Assembly (NCBI GenBank): GCA_023512255.1
Contig: JAILZY010000078.1
Span: 1-16,004 of the forward strand
Direction: 5' to 3'
Length of the DNA: 16,004 bases
Origin: a bacterium
GTDB taxonomy: Bacteria > SZUA-182 > DTGQ01
Shown here: piece by piece, positions 1 through 7,306 of the stretch
Layout of the letters: each line of letters begins with the position of its first letter
Position numbering within the stretch: the first letter of the stretch is position 1
The notes under the pieces: model-generated
Seen by the model: the letters and a program-made list of their open reading frames with translations, nothing else
The model's database searches: none
What the model was told of the DNA's origin: nothing
Program-made: the position numbers and the translations under genes

Positions 1-82
1 TCGAAATAAACTATAAATTTTCGCCAAAATAGCTAATCAAAAATCATGCCTGGAAAAACCAAACTTGAAGCACTATAGTTCC

Positions 83-1240
83 TTATCTTCCCTGATAATT
101 ATAGAGAGCGTAGCGCACCTTTTGGGTATCAGCCTCTAGTTTAGTCAAAATAGCCTCAGCCAATTTCTTATTATGGGCTCCCCGGCTATTATCCTGAATG
201 AGATAGGTATAGTTTTTCTGAACGATTTGAGAGAGTGAGAGAATTTGCTCCCAGAGAGGGTCAGTGGGGGGAGCTGTTTCCCCGGGGGAGCTTTTTGTCT
301 TCTGGGCCAAGGCCGCGGCTTCTCCTGAGCTTGACCAAGCCTTGTTAGCGCCCCAGCCCGCGGTCTGCTCTGTGGGGGAAATCGTAGGTTTTCCAATTTT
401 CACCATTAGGTTATTGATCTCGTCGATTTGGGCCTTGACCTGAGAAAGCCGCTGGCTGAAATCAGCCTTATCCTTTCGGTATTGGTCTAAGATTTGCGCA
501 TCATGGCAGTTTAGGCAGCTTTTTTCGGCTGATTCCTCAAGGTTTACATGGCAATTTTGGCAGCTTACCTCATCTGGCTGCAAGTGGGGGGAGACAATCC
601 TGGTGAGGTTATCGGCTGTTTCGGTCCCTTTCATCATCCGATCCTGATAGACATGGCAGATATTGCACTCTTTGCGGGGTGCAATCTCATCATTATGGCA
701 GGCAAAGCAAAAATCCCTCATCATTGACAGGTTACTGACCATAGCGTACTCCTCATGAGCCACCCGGTCATGACAGATAACGCACGAGTAGCCCATGCTC
801 ATGTGCAGGCCATGATTAACCCTGACCTTCTTCCCGAACATCGACTTTTCCATCCGCTCATGGCATCCTCGCTGAGTGCAATAGACAGGCCTTGAGGCTT
901 TAATATCATCCTCGCCTGGGCCAAAGAAAAAGGTATAGAGATTTTTCAAACCATAGATGGAGGCCTTAACTGGTCCGATCAAGCCAGGCTCAACATGGCA
1001 GGCGTTGCAGCTATTTTTAGTATATTGCGGCTTGTGTTTGGCCTTCTGCCACGAATCATTAGCGCTTTTGATCATATGGCAGGAGGCACAGAAAGAGGGC
1101 CGATCTAGGATATAGTTATTCAGTACCCAGAGGGAGAAGAGAGCACAGGCAAGAGCAGCAGCCAAAATCATAATATGCGATTTTCTCTTCTTTAAAAAAT
1201 CCTGAAAACTCATGCGGTCTTTCAGAAGGTTATTGGTCAT
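83..1240 (-). CDS. Membrane-anchored eight-heme c-type cytochrome, NapC/NirT-like
   Basis: The 385-aa protein has an N-terminal membrane anchor (about residues 22-40) and then a periplasmic heme domain. Seven CXXCH motifs start at residues 51, 78, 153, 178, 192, 227 and 242, and one CX4CH (CTQRGCH) lies at 121-127, giving up to eight c-hemes. The anchor followed at once by CASCH matches NapC/NirT/NrfH quinol-oxidising cytochromes, which pass electrons from menaquinol to periplasmic partners. Typical NrfH/NapC proteins have four or five hemes, so this one is enlarged. Residues 250-385 carry no heme: a charged helical stretch, a Ser/Ala/Pro-rich linker (about 287-328), and a segment with GAHN at 354-357 that recalls the C-terminus of other multiheme cytochromes. 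The start at 1240 is supported by an AATGAGG Shine-Dalgarno 7-8 nt upstream. No catalytic partner such as NrfA is in the window. The family call is secure; the electron acceptor is unknown. Confidence 0.9.
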   Translation of the reverse strand: MTNNLLKDRMSFQDFLKKRKSHIMILAAALACALFSLWVLNNYILDRPSFCASCHMIKSANDSWQKAKHKPQYTKNSCNACHVEPGLIGPVKASIYGLKNLYTFFFGPGEDDIKASRPVYCTQRGCHERMEKSMFGKKVRVNHGLHMSMGYSCVICHDRVAHEEYAMVSNLSMMRDFCFACHNDEIAPRKECNICHVYQDRMMKGTETADNLTRIVSPHLQPDEVSCQNCHVNLEESAEKSCLNCHDAQILDQYRKDKADFSQRLSQVKAQIDEINNLMVKIGKPTISPTEQTAGWGANKAWSSSGEAAALAQKTKSSPGETAPPTDPLWEQILSLSQIVQKNYTYLIQDNSRGAHNKKLAEAILTKLEADTQKVRYALYNYQGR

Positions 1241-1305
1241 GGTTTTTCCTCATTCGACCATTTTGAACTCAGGGGCTACCTCATAACGGTGTAGAGATTA
1301 CTCAT

Positions 1306-1428
1306 CGCTCATGGCTACCATTCGTGAGGAGCCGGAATCCGAGGAATTTTTACCCCTCAATTCCCGCTTTTGCCGAAAGTGACGGAATGGTGATTTAGCT
1401 GACTTTTCACTGAAAATGGCCATGAGCG
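1306..1428. repeat. Long-spaced inverted repeat upstream of the cytochrome gene
   Basis: CGCTCATGGC at 1306-1315 is the exact reverse complement of GCCATGAGCG at 1419-1428. A second nested pair is ACCATTC (1317-1323) with GAATGGT (1385-1391). The 123-bp element lies just upstream of the cytochrome start, in a region with no credible ORF. It could be a structured leader or the remnant of a small inverted-repeat element. No flanking target duplication was found. Confidence 0.4.
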
Positions 1429-1562
1429 TTCCCCATATCCCCGACCTCGATGTTTAGGGGCCGAGCCTGCTTATCTGCAATTTCGGCAATCGGCCTCATC
1501 CTCACCTTCGATAGGGTGGTGACAAGCGGGGGAAGGGCAAGGAGAGTATGGAAATCGCCGAG

Positions 1563-1668
1563 GTCTCCCATAAAAATTAGGAATCTTCAAAAATTAGAAA
1601 TCTTCAAAGTCTCCGTAATAAAAAAGTCTCCATAAAAACATTAAGAACATCAAAACATTAAGAACATC
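1563..1668. repeat. Cluster of three 17-nt tandem duplications after the propeller gene
   Basis: Three adjacent head-to-tail duplications share a 17-nt period. AAAAATTAGGAATCTTC (1572-1588) is followed by a copy with one mismatch (1589-1605). GTCTCCGTAATAAAAAA (1609-1625) is followed by a divergent copy beginning GTCTCCATAAAAA (1626-1642, 12 of 17 identical). AAAACATTAAGAACATC (1635-1651) is followed by a perfect copy (1652-1668). A further GTCTCCCATAAAAA at 1563-1576 resembles the second unit. The cluster begins 3 bp beyond the propeller stop codon. There are no spacers between units, so it is not a CRISPR array. Confidence 0.9.
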
Positions 1669-1671
1669 TCA

Positions 1672-4275
1672 TCACGGTATAAAATGATAGCAGATCGGCG
1701 GGGTCCAGGCCATGGCCCCATTTTTTTGCGTTACCTCGATAAAATAATGATAATCATCCTTCTTATCGATCGGAAGCCCTAGGTCTACAAAGGTAATATC
1801 AGCCTCTTTGCCTTTAATATTCCTTGAGCTGTAGATGCATTTGGCATTTCGAATAATATCCACCTGAGCAATATCATCGGTGCCAATGATTTTGGCTAGC
1901 ATCCTGGGGTAGCGATTGCGACTAGGGAATTTATCACCCATGGGATGGCCTTCCACAGTAAAGTCAAGGATGATCCAGTCTGTGGCCACATAATTGCGCT
2001 TTTTCTCCAAAGCCTCGGTAAAGGACTTGTCTGAAAAATCCTTAGCATAGACCGCGGTAATCACCGGCATTCCCTTAGGAATGGGCTTCTTTTGCAGAGA
2101 ATGCCCGGGAGCCCGCTTGTAGGGGCTTCTGCCCTTTACATAGAAGGAGATAAAATCTTTCTTGGTAGAATAGCGGGAAGTAGCCTTGTTCGCTTCCCAA
2201 AGAGAGTAGTTATCTGGGCTGAACCAGCCTGTGTGGCGAAAGCTATAATCCGAGATCCCCAGAAAGTCATACTGCTGATCATCCAGGGCATACTTGAAGG
2301 CATCGACTACGAAGCCATCCATAGCCATCCGGCCGCGGACATCATGTTGCTCGTGGAGGGTTCCCCAAAAAAGTTGATACTTCTCAAGCCCTAGGGTTGA
2401 CTCATAGCGCTTTTTAGGCACCGGAGTAAATTCAATATACGAGGCTTGATCAACAATCTTGGGCTGTCTTTCATCAAGCAAAAGGGCCATATGGTGAGGC
2501 GAGACTTTGTCCATAGTCAGGGTAGCCACACAGATACCGGCAGGCTCAAGATCGCGGGAGTCGCTCCGACGGCCGTCTCCGGCGTAGGTGATCCAAAGGT
2601 CCCCTTCCTGCTGGCCGGCGCAGGTCGATGAGGCATAGATATTGCGCCAGGTGGTTTGAGAAAACTCAATCGGAGCTGACCAGATGTGGCCGTTATAAAA
2701 CATCCCGTAAACCTTCCACACCTCCATGAGCTTATCATGAATGTAGAAGGGGATTTTGCCGATATAGTGATGGAAAAAGCACCACAGCCGGCCACTTGAG
2801 TCGATTTGAAGCCGCGGCAGATCAGAATACATCCTCATAGTTTCAGGAAGCTTGGCGTAGAAATCCTCAGCAGTGCGGTAAAATTTTTCTCCCCAATAGC
2901 ATACTAGACCAAGCTTTCGGGAATTGTAGCGTCCGCGTCTTCCCTCCATCGGGGTTTTATTGTAATTGATCTGGGTCTCAACAGCCTCAAATTTACTCAG
3001 CGAAATGGTCCGATCCTCTTCATCCTCGCCAAATCCCCAATTCTCTCCTGAGGTATCCCAGGCGATCCAGACCCGGCCAAAATCATCGCAGGCCACACTG
3101 GCATGAGCTACATAGTTATTCGTAGCTTCAACCTCAATTTCCGGCCACAGACGCTCGCTGCTGAACTTGCGAAGAAGAATGAGATGTTTTTTGTTCCGAT
3201 AGCTGTCCCAGGCCAGATAGACGTTCCCCTGCCGATCAACGCTGATCGCCGGCTGCCAGTCATTGCCCTGATGATCACTCACCCGAATAATCGCCGACCA
3301 CCGTCCCTGGTCATAGTATTTCATGAAAATATCAGCCTGCCCGAATTGAAAGCTCTGCCAACAGACCCACAACCGATTGTTGTCATCTACAAAGATCTGC
3401 TGATCGGTGTCCGGAGCTGGGTGCTCGGTGATCCGACTAGTCGAAGACCATTTCCCATCTTTATAATGTCGGACATAGATGTCCCAGTTGTCACTGACCC
3501 GGCCAGCCCAGCAAACCCACAAGCCGCCTTCTTTATCTCCAGCCAGAGAGGGCTGCAAATAGCAGCCTCCATCATCAATCACCGTCTCCTCTCCCCAGCT
3601 TTGGCCATCATACTTTCGGATCACCAGCCGCTCTTTGCCCTTGCTGTAGTTAGCCCAAGCGGCCCAGACATTTTCCATACTGTCTTTAGCGATCGCAGGA
3701 TAGTTGTTCATCTGCTGCCCTTTGGCCTTGAATAGAAAAGAGCGAGGCATAAGCTGAAGCTTAATATTTCCATCCAGCCGCTCCAGGGAAGTGCCGAATT
3801 TCAGATCAGCCATAGTGAAGGAAAAAACACCAGCTTCAGTGGTTATGAATACCCTGGCCGAGGGAGGCGTAATTAAATCGAGGATAATCCCCTTGGCTAG
3901 GCGTTCCTCAAAATACTCCCGTGGCGAGATCTTCCCCAGCTCATCGGCGATTTCACTGCCACGCAAGCGGTCGATACGGCACTTCCATTGCCGCTCCTTG
4001 ACCTTGAGACTATCCTGATCAGTAAAATTGATACTCTGAATGTCTTCGATCCGCCCACTATTCACTTCTGCCTTCCCATCCCAAATCAGGGGCTTTGGCC
4101 CTCGGATTCCAAACATGATCTGGACCGTCCAGGGCAGACTTTTTTCTTTCTCCAATTGCTGGTCAAGGCTCATAGCCTGGGGGGGGAAGAAGAGAAGCAT
4201 AGCCGTCAGAGAGAAAGTCGCGGCAATGAAAACAGCCCGACCGAGACCGAGTCTTGACATAAGGGTTTTAGCCAT
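1672..4275 (-). CDS. Secreted beta-propeller protein with degenerate PHP/DUF3604-like C-terminus
   Basis: This 867-aa protein starts with a signal peptide (hydrophobic residues about 12-35). Residues 190-590 contain five or six propeller-type repeats of about 50-60 residues, with the pattern Pro-x-hydrophobic, Asp, Gly-Asn/Arg-hydrophobic-Trp-hydrophobic-Ala/Cys-Trp, then Trp-Ser. Examples are NVWAAW 202-207, GLWVCW 251-256, RLWVCW 301-306, NVYLAW 351-356, RVWIAW 401-406 and RLWCFF 496-501. Residues 633-867 resemble the edges of PHP/DUF3604-type hydrolases: FWGTLH 636-641, FLGISDY 671-677, and a C-terminal sandwich ending AMAWTPPI 854-861. The usual HxH is HEQH (641-644), the usual TDH is SDY, and the middle of the catalytic domain looks shortened to about 70 residues, so it is probably not an active metal hydrolase. 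AAGGAGG lies about 8 nt upstream of the ATG. The role is unknown; ligand binding at the cell surface is a guess. Confidence 0.85.
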   Translation of the reverse strand: MAKTLMSRLGLGRAVFIAATFSLTAMLLFFPPQAMSLDQQLEKEKSLPWTVQIMFGIRGPKPLIWDGKAEVNSGRIEDIQSINFTDQDSLKVKERQWKCRIDRLRGSEIADELGKISPREYFEERLAKGIILDLITPPSARVFITTEAGVFSFTMADLKFGTSLERLDGNIKLQLMPRSFLFKAKGQQMNNYPAIAKDSMENVWAAWANYSKGKERLVIRKYDGQSWGEETVIDDGGCYLQPSLAGDKEGGLWVCWAGRVSDNWDIYVRHYKDGKWSSTSRITEHPAPDTDQQIFVDDNNRLWVCWQSFQFGQADIFMKYYDQGRWSAIIRVSDHQGNDWQPAISVDRQGNVYLAWDSYRNKKHLILLRKFSSERLWPEIEVEATNNYVAHASVACDDFGRVWIAWDTSGENWGFGEDEEDRTISLSKFEAVETQINYNKTPMEGRRGRYNSRKLGLVCYWGEKFYRTAEDFYAKLPETMRMYSDLPRLQIDSSGRLWCFFHHYIGKIPFYIHDKLMEVWKVYGMFYNGHIWSAPIEFSQTTWRNIYASSTCAGQQEGDLWITYAGDGRRSDSRDLEPAGICVATLTMDKVSPHHMALLLDERQPKIVDQASYIEFTPVPKKRYESTLGLEKYQLFWGTLHEQHDVRGRMAMDGFVVDAFKYALDDQQYDFLGISDYSFRHTGWFSPDNYSLWEANKATSRYSTKKDFISFYVKGRSPYKRAPGHSLQKKPIPKGMPVITAVYAKDFSDKSFTEALEKKRNYVATDWIILDFTVEGHPMGDKFPSRNRYPRMLAKIIGTDDIAQVDIIRNAKCIYSSRNIKGKEADITFVDLGLPIDKKDDYHYFIEVTQKNGAMAWTPPICYHFIP

Positions 4276-4283
4276 GAAAAAGC

Positions 4284-4320
4284 CTCCTTATCTAAAGCAC
4301 TCCTTATCTAATCTAAAGCA
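4284..4320. repeat. Tandem duplication containing the Shine-Dalgarno of the propeller gene
   Basis: On the plus strand CTCCTTATCTAAAGCA (4284-4299) is followed by CTCCTTATCTAATCTAAAGCA (4300-4320), the same unit with an extra internal 5-nt reiteration. Read on the minus strand, each unit carries an AAGGAG ribosome-binding site, so the leader has two Shine-Dalgarno copies 16 nt apart. The proximal one is correctly spaced from the ATG at 4275. Confidence 0.8.
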
Positions 4321-4424
4321 TGACTTATCTTTCACCATGATCTTTCTGTTTTTTGCGAAAGGGGGTAGCTCTCCGAGGGTAGCCTAAAGATTATCCGCAG
4401 TTTAAGGGCACGACAATTAATCGT

Positions 4425-4454
4425 TTGGGATTTCACAGGAGATTTTGCTATAAT
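4425..4454 (+). promoter_or_regulatory. Sigma-70 promoter of lptE-holA
   Basis: TTGGGA (4425-4430) is separated by 18 nt from a perfect TATAAT (4449-4454), which is preceded by TGC, an extended -10. The predicted transcription start is near 4461, about 60 nt before the ATG chosen for lptE. This argues against the upstream TTG start at 4425, which lies within the -35 box. Confidence 0.7.
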
Positions 4455-4520
4455 CTCTTTTCGGCAAATAAGGTGTCGCAAATCAGGGAAAAACGCTCTT
4501 TAGAAAAAAAGGCCAAAATC

Positions 4521-5120
4521 ATGATCACTAATAAAATGGATTGCAAGATTCCCTCTGTGGTCCGAATTTTTACCCCGCTTCGTCTCCCCCTGCTGAGCCT
4601 GGCCGCAGCTGTGACCATAACCTTAAGCAGCAGCGGATGCGGATATCGGATCATGGGCCAATACCCGCTCTGGCCTGAGGGAATCCGCAAGGTTTATGTT
4701 GAGACCATCCGCAATCAGACTGCCGAGCCTGAGTTGGATAAGATTATGACCGAGGCTCTGATCCAGGAGATGTGGCATCAGGACGCAGTCCAGATCGTAA
4801 ACCGTCCCCAAGCCCAGGCCATTTTGGGTGGAGTCATTACTGGATATCAGGCCGATCAGCCTATCTCCTTTGACCGGGATCGGAATATCCGGCAGATGCG
4901 CCTAACCATTCATCTTGACCTGCAGCTTGAAGAGGTGTCAACCAAAAAAATCCTCTGGCAGGAAAAAGGGCTTACTATCCAGGAAGAGTACCAGTTTTTT
5001 AAGGATGATTTGGCTACCACTCGAAGCCGAAAGAGACAGGCCCAGCAGAAGGCGGCTCAGGATCTGGCCAGAAGGCTGCTGGACGGGCTCTCGATGGGAG
5101 GCATCCGCCCGTGCAGTTAA
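4521..5120 (+). CDS. lptE: LPS-assembly lipoprotein LptE
   Basis: LptE plugs the LptD beta-barrel in the outer membrane and helps insert lipopolysaccharide into the outer leaflet. From the ATG at 4521 the protein is 199 aa: a basic N-terminus, a hydrophobic stretch (about 18-35), then SSSGC with the likely lipidated cysteine at residue 40. The mature part has the family pattern: CGYR just after the Cys, the VYVETIRNQTAEPELD segment, an alternating beta region and a helical C-terminus. The frame is open back to a TTG at 4425, but that lies in the promoter -35 box; ATG 4521 has AAAGG 8 nt upstream and gives a normal lipoprotein signal. The stop overlaps the holA GTG by 10 bp. lptE next to holA is a widespread arrangement, as in enterobacteria, which supports both calls. 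Confidence 0.85.
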   Translation: MITNKMDCKIPSVVRIFTPLRLPLLSLAAAVTITLSSSGCGYRIMGQYPLWPEGIRKVYVETIRNQTAEPELDKIMTEALIQEMWHQDAVQIVNRPQAQAILGGVITGYQADQPISFDRDRNIRQMRLTIHLDLQLEEVSTKKILWQEKGLTIQEEYQFFKDDLATTRSRKRQAQQKAAQDLARRLLDGLSMGGIRPCS

Positions 5121-6190
5121 AATTCGAAGAGTTGATAAGAAGGCTGAGTGGGGGAAAGGTAGATCATCTTTATCTTTTTACTGCTGGAGAATCGTATTTC
5201 CTCAAGCAGGCAGTAAACCTGGTCCGAAGAGAGTGCCTCGGCCAAGAAGAGAGGGAGAATTTTCACTTCCTCTCCTGTGAGGATCTTGACTTTGACAGCC
5301 TCCTGGCTCTGATCCAAACGCTTCCCTTGGTGGGAAGACAGAGGCTGATTGTACTTTCCGGGCTTGAGAAAATCAAAAGTAGGGATGCTGAGCTTATGCT
5401 GCGGCTGCTGTCAAAAAAATACCCTTCGCCCCCTCCGGCGCGGCTTATCCTGGTAGCTGAAGGGCTTGATGGGCAAAGGAGGCTGGATGAGTTTTTTAAA
5501 ACCAAGCTCGGTGGATTTCTCAAGAAAGAGGCCGTAGCGGTCCATTTTTACCGGCTATTTGAGAATGAGGTTTCTGGCTGGATCGTGCGAAAGGTCAAAG
5601 AGAGCGGAAAGACCATCTCCCCCACCCTGGCTCAGGTCATAGCCGAGATGTTAGGCAATGATCCTTCGCGGATCGAAAGTGAGCTGGAGAAGGTTTATCT
5701 TTACATGGGCCGAGAGAAGCAGATCAGCCAGCAGCACCTCTCAGTTATCTGCGGACAGGCACGGATATTTTCTATCTTTGAGCTAGTCGAAAGAGTGGCT
5801 GAGGGAAACGTTGAGTTTTCCCTAAAGATTTTGGATAAGCTGATGGAAGAGGGGGAAAGCCATCTTGTTATTTTAGCTATGATAAGCCGACAATTTCGCC
5901 AGATCTACCGGGCCAAGGCGCTACTTCGGCAGGGGGTGAGGCAAGCTGACTTAGCCCGCGCTCTTGGCATAGCTCCGCTTTTTGCCCGCAAGATAGCCGA
6001 GCAGGCCGCATTTTTCAGCTTTGAGAGGCTGCAGGCACTGTTTATTAAGTTCTTTGAGACCGACCTTGCTCTAAAATCAAGCGGCTGCCAGCCAAGGCTT
6101 ATCCTAGAGAAGCTGATTATTGACATCTGTGGCCAGAATCATCTTTGGGGTTTTGATGAGCTGAGTTTGGGTGAGAGCAAGGGCAGATAG
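5111..6190 (+). CDS. holA: DNA polymerase III subunit delta (HolA)
   Basis: The delta subunit of the clamp loader opens the DnaN sliding clamp and loads it on primed DNA. The 359-aa product has the usual family length and order: an N-terminal AAA-like domain beginning LYLFTAGESYFLKQAV (20-35) with no functional Walker A, as normal for delta; a middle helical segment with NDPSRIESELEKVYLY (183-198), a HolA hallmark; and a C-terminal collar domain with FELVERVAEGN (223-233) and ISRQFRQIYRAKALL (258-272). Translation starts at GTG 5111, inside the lptE stop region, with GGGAGG about 10 nt upstream, so the two genes are probably translationally coupled. The tail ends in a short GATAGATAGG-type low-complexity stretch, after which the DNA becomes AT-rich and non-coding. 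Confidence 0.93.
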   Translation: MQLKFEELIRRLSGGKVDHLYLFTAGESYFLKQAVNLVRRECLGQEERENFHFLSCEDLDFDSLLALIQTLPLVGRQRLIVLSGLEKIKSRDAELMLRLLSKKYPSPPPARLILVAEGLDGQRRLDEFFKTKLGGFLKKEAVAVHFYRLFENEVSGWIVRKVKESGKTISPTLAQVIAEMLGNDPSRIESELEKVYLYMGREKQISQQHLSVICGQARIFSIFELVERVAEGNVEFSLKILDKLMEEGESHLVILAMISRQFRQIYRAKALLRQGVRQADLARALGIAPLFARKIAEQAAFFSFERLQALFIKFFETDLALKSSGCQPRLILEKLIIDICGQNHLWGFDELSLGESKGR

Positions 6191-6300
6191 ATAGGGTAGG
6201 TAGATATAATAAGAGCAGATGATGAGTATTTTGTTTCACAGTCCTTTAATTAAAATGCATTTTTATAAACAAAATGTTAGATCAAAGATTAGTTGACATA

Positions 6301-6314
6301 TGAAAAATTTTTCA
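6301..6314. promoter_or_regulatory. Perfect palindrome, candidate activator site
   Basis: TGAAAAATTTTTCA is a perfect 14-bp dyad centred about 145 bp upstream of the sigma-54-type promoter. That is a normal distance for an enhancer bound by a sigma-54 activator. Binding by any protein is inferred from position and symmetry only. Confidence 0.35.
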
Positions 6315-6442
6315 CAAAAATGCTCGCCTCTTTAGTTAAAATTGCACATCCTGATTTTAGACAATTTCGACTTTTGCTTTATAACTTATTGAAAATATAT
6401 ATAATTTAAACTTAAATCAATTTTGGGACAATAAAAATTTTA

Positions 6443-6458
6443 TGGCATGATTTATGCA
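6443..6458 (+). promoter_or_regulatory. Sigma-54 (-24/-12) type promoter
   Basis: TGGCATGATTTATGCA matches the consensus TGGCACGNNNNTTGCW at all fixed positions but two, and has the required GG-N10-GC spacing (GG 6444-6445, GC 6456-6457). Transcription would start near 6469, leaving a leader of about 207 nt before the ATG at 6677. The near-palindrome TACTCTTTAGAGTA directly after the -12 element overlaps the expected start site. Confidence 0.6.
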
Positions 6459-6499
6459 TACTCTTTAGAGTAGATTAAATCGTAACTAAAATTCCAAAC

Positions 6500-6533
6500 C
6501 AGATTCCAAGATCAAGCAGATTTCAAGATCAAG
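6500..6533. repeat. 17-nt tandem duplication in the leader
   Basis: CAGATTCCAAGATCAAG (6500-6516) is followed directly by CAGATTTCAAGATCAAG (6517-6533), one mismatch in 17. It lies in the predicted untranslated leader of the downstream secreted protein gene. Confidence 0.9.
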
Positions 6534-6676
6534 ATTCTTCCTCAAGAAGTAACCTCAAGGATCCAGAACCAAGATACATACCTAGTCTCAATATAGTTCT
6601 CAATAAGTTATATCTTATGTCTAGGTCTTCTGTTTGAAGTTTTAATTTTAAAAATCGCGAAAGGAGGTTTTAACCT

Positions 6677-7174
6677 ATGGAAAAAGAATTGAAAACCATA
6701 CGGCCAAATATCTTAATCCTTGGTATAATTGGTGTAATATTATTATCCATATTTATACTGCCAACCAGACCGGCAACTGCCCAGATTGTGCCCCCCTATC
6801 CTCCTGTATTTTTCCCCTTTGAAGGCTTTCCGCTCCTGCCGCCTCCTGGGGTCGCCCCGGTCTTTTATGGCTATTTGCCCTACAGCTATCCGGCTACCAG
6901 AAGCGCGTCAGTACTAAGCTCGACAAGTTCTCTGCTTTTGTCGACCCTTCTTACCCCGACCACCACAACCACCGCCACTCCGGTAATTGGAGTCAGCACG
7001 GCTATAACCCTGGCCACCCTGGGAGGATCTGGGCTTTCAACCACCACGCTGGCTACCCTGGCCGCGACCCCGGTTCCTACGACAGTTACTACCACGCCAA
7101 CGATCGGCACAACCACAGCCTTGCTGCTGAGTGGAGGAGTATCAACCTCAACCCTGCTTCTCTTAGGAATATAA
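6677..7174 (+). CDS. Small secreted Thr/Ser/Leu-rich protein of unknown function
   Basis: I do not recognise a family. The 165-aa product has a signal peptide: basic N-terminus, hydrophobic core at about 11-29, and a likely signal peptidase I site after ATA at 33-35. Next comes a Pro/Phe/Tyr-rich segment (37-72, with PPYPPVFFPFEGFPLLPPPG). Residues 75-165 consist almost only of Thr, Ser, Ala, Leu, Val, Gly, Ile and Pro, with runs such as TPTTTTTATP, TLATLGGSGLSTTTLATL and TVTTTPTIGTTTALLL; there is one Arg and no Lys, Asp, Glu, Cys or His there. This suggests a beta-rich, possibly aggregating or surface-coating polymer. AAGGAGG lies 9 nt before the ATG, so translation should be strong. The gene stands alone behind a sigma-54-type promoter and is followed by a terminator-like hairpin. 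Confidence 0.75.
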   Translation: MEKELKTIRPNILILGIIGVILLSIFILPTRPATAQIVPPYPPVFFPFEGFPLLPPPGVAPVFYGYLPYSYPATRSASVLSSTSSLLLSTLLTPTTTTTATPVIGVSTAITLATLGGSGLSTTTLATLAATPVPTTVTTTPTIGTTTALLLSGGVSTSTLLLLGI

Positions 7175-7248
7175 GGTTAGAAATCTAATATCTGCTAACT
7201 TGAGTGTCTGCCTCCACCACCTAGGGGGCACCTTAAGATCCGCCAGCT

Positions 7249-7300
7249 AGCCGGTCGGATGAGTAAATGAATATGAGGGCCTCCTCCGATCTGGCTTTTT
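7249..7300 (+). terminator. Candidate rho-independent terminator
   Basis: AGCCGGTCGGA (7249-7259) can pair with TCCGATCTGGCT (7285-7296) with one bulge and one G-U pair; a run of five Ts (7296-7300) overlaps the stem end. The 25-nt loop is longer than usual. It lies 75 nt after the stop of the Thr-rich protein gene. Confidence 0.5.
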
Positions 7301-7306
7301 GAAGCC

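Larger units (their letters stand above)
1241..1671. other. 431-bp non-coding spacer between cytochrome and propeller genes
   Basis: Neither strand has an ORF with good coding character here; the 61-codon plus-strand frame at 1450-1635 has no ribosome-binding site and runs through tandem repeats. Going leftward, the spacer holds the downstream flank of the propeller gene (1563-1668, dense tandem repeats), a less structured stretch, the 123-bp inverted repeat (1306-1428) and the cytochrome Shine-Dalgarno (about 1248-1254). I could not pick a convincing promoter for the cytochrome, so it may be read separately or through from the propeller gene. Confidence 0.6.
6191..6676. other. 486-bp AT-rich regulatory spacer
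   Basis: This stretch has no ORF and is clearly more AT-rich than the genes on either side. It contains a perfect 14-bp palindrome (6301-6314), a sigma-54-type promoter (6443-6458) followed at once by TACTCT-TT-AGAGTA (6459-6472), a 17-nt tandem duplication (6500-6533), an ACCTAG...CTAGGT inverted pair (about 6579-6626) in the leader, and AAGGAGG at 6661-6667. I saw no clear terminator after holA. Confidence 0.6.

Noticed and set aside
1563-1668. Possible CRISPR-like array
   Set aside because: Units are directly adjacent, of three unrelated sequences, two copies each, with no spacers and no cas genes nearby.
3103-3735. 210-codon plus-strand frame opposite the propeller gene
   Set aside because: It is antisense to a protein with clear repeated motifs, has no ribosome-binding site and no recognisable domain.
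4425-4520. Extended N-terminus of lptE from a TTG start
   Set aside because: The TTG lies within the -35 box of a good sigma-70 promoter and the -10 lies inside the would-be coding sequence; the ATG at 4521 gives a normal lipoprotein signal.
6293-6298. TTGACA as a -35 box
   Set aside because: No acceptable -10 element lies 16-18 nt downstream on the plus strand.
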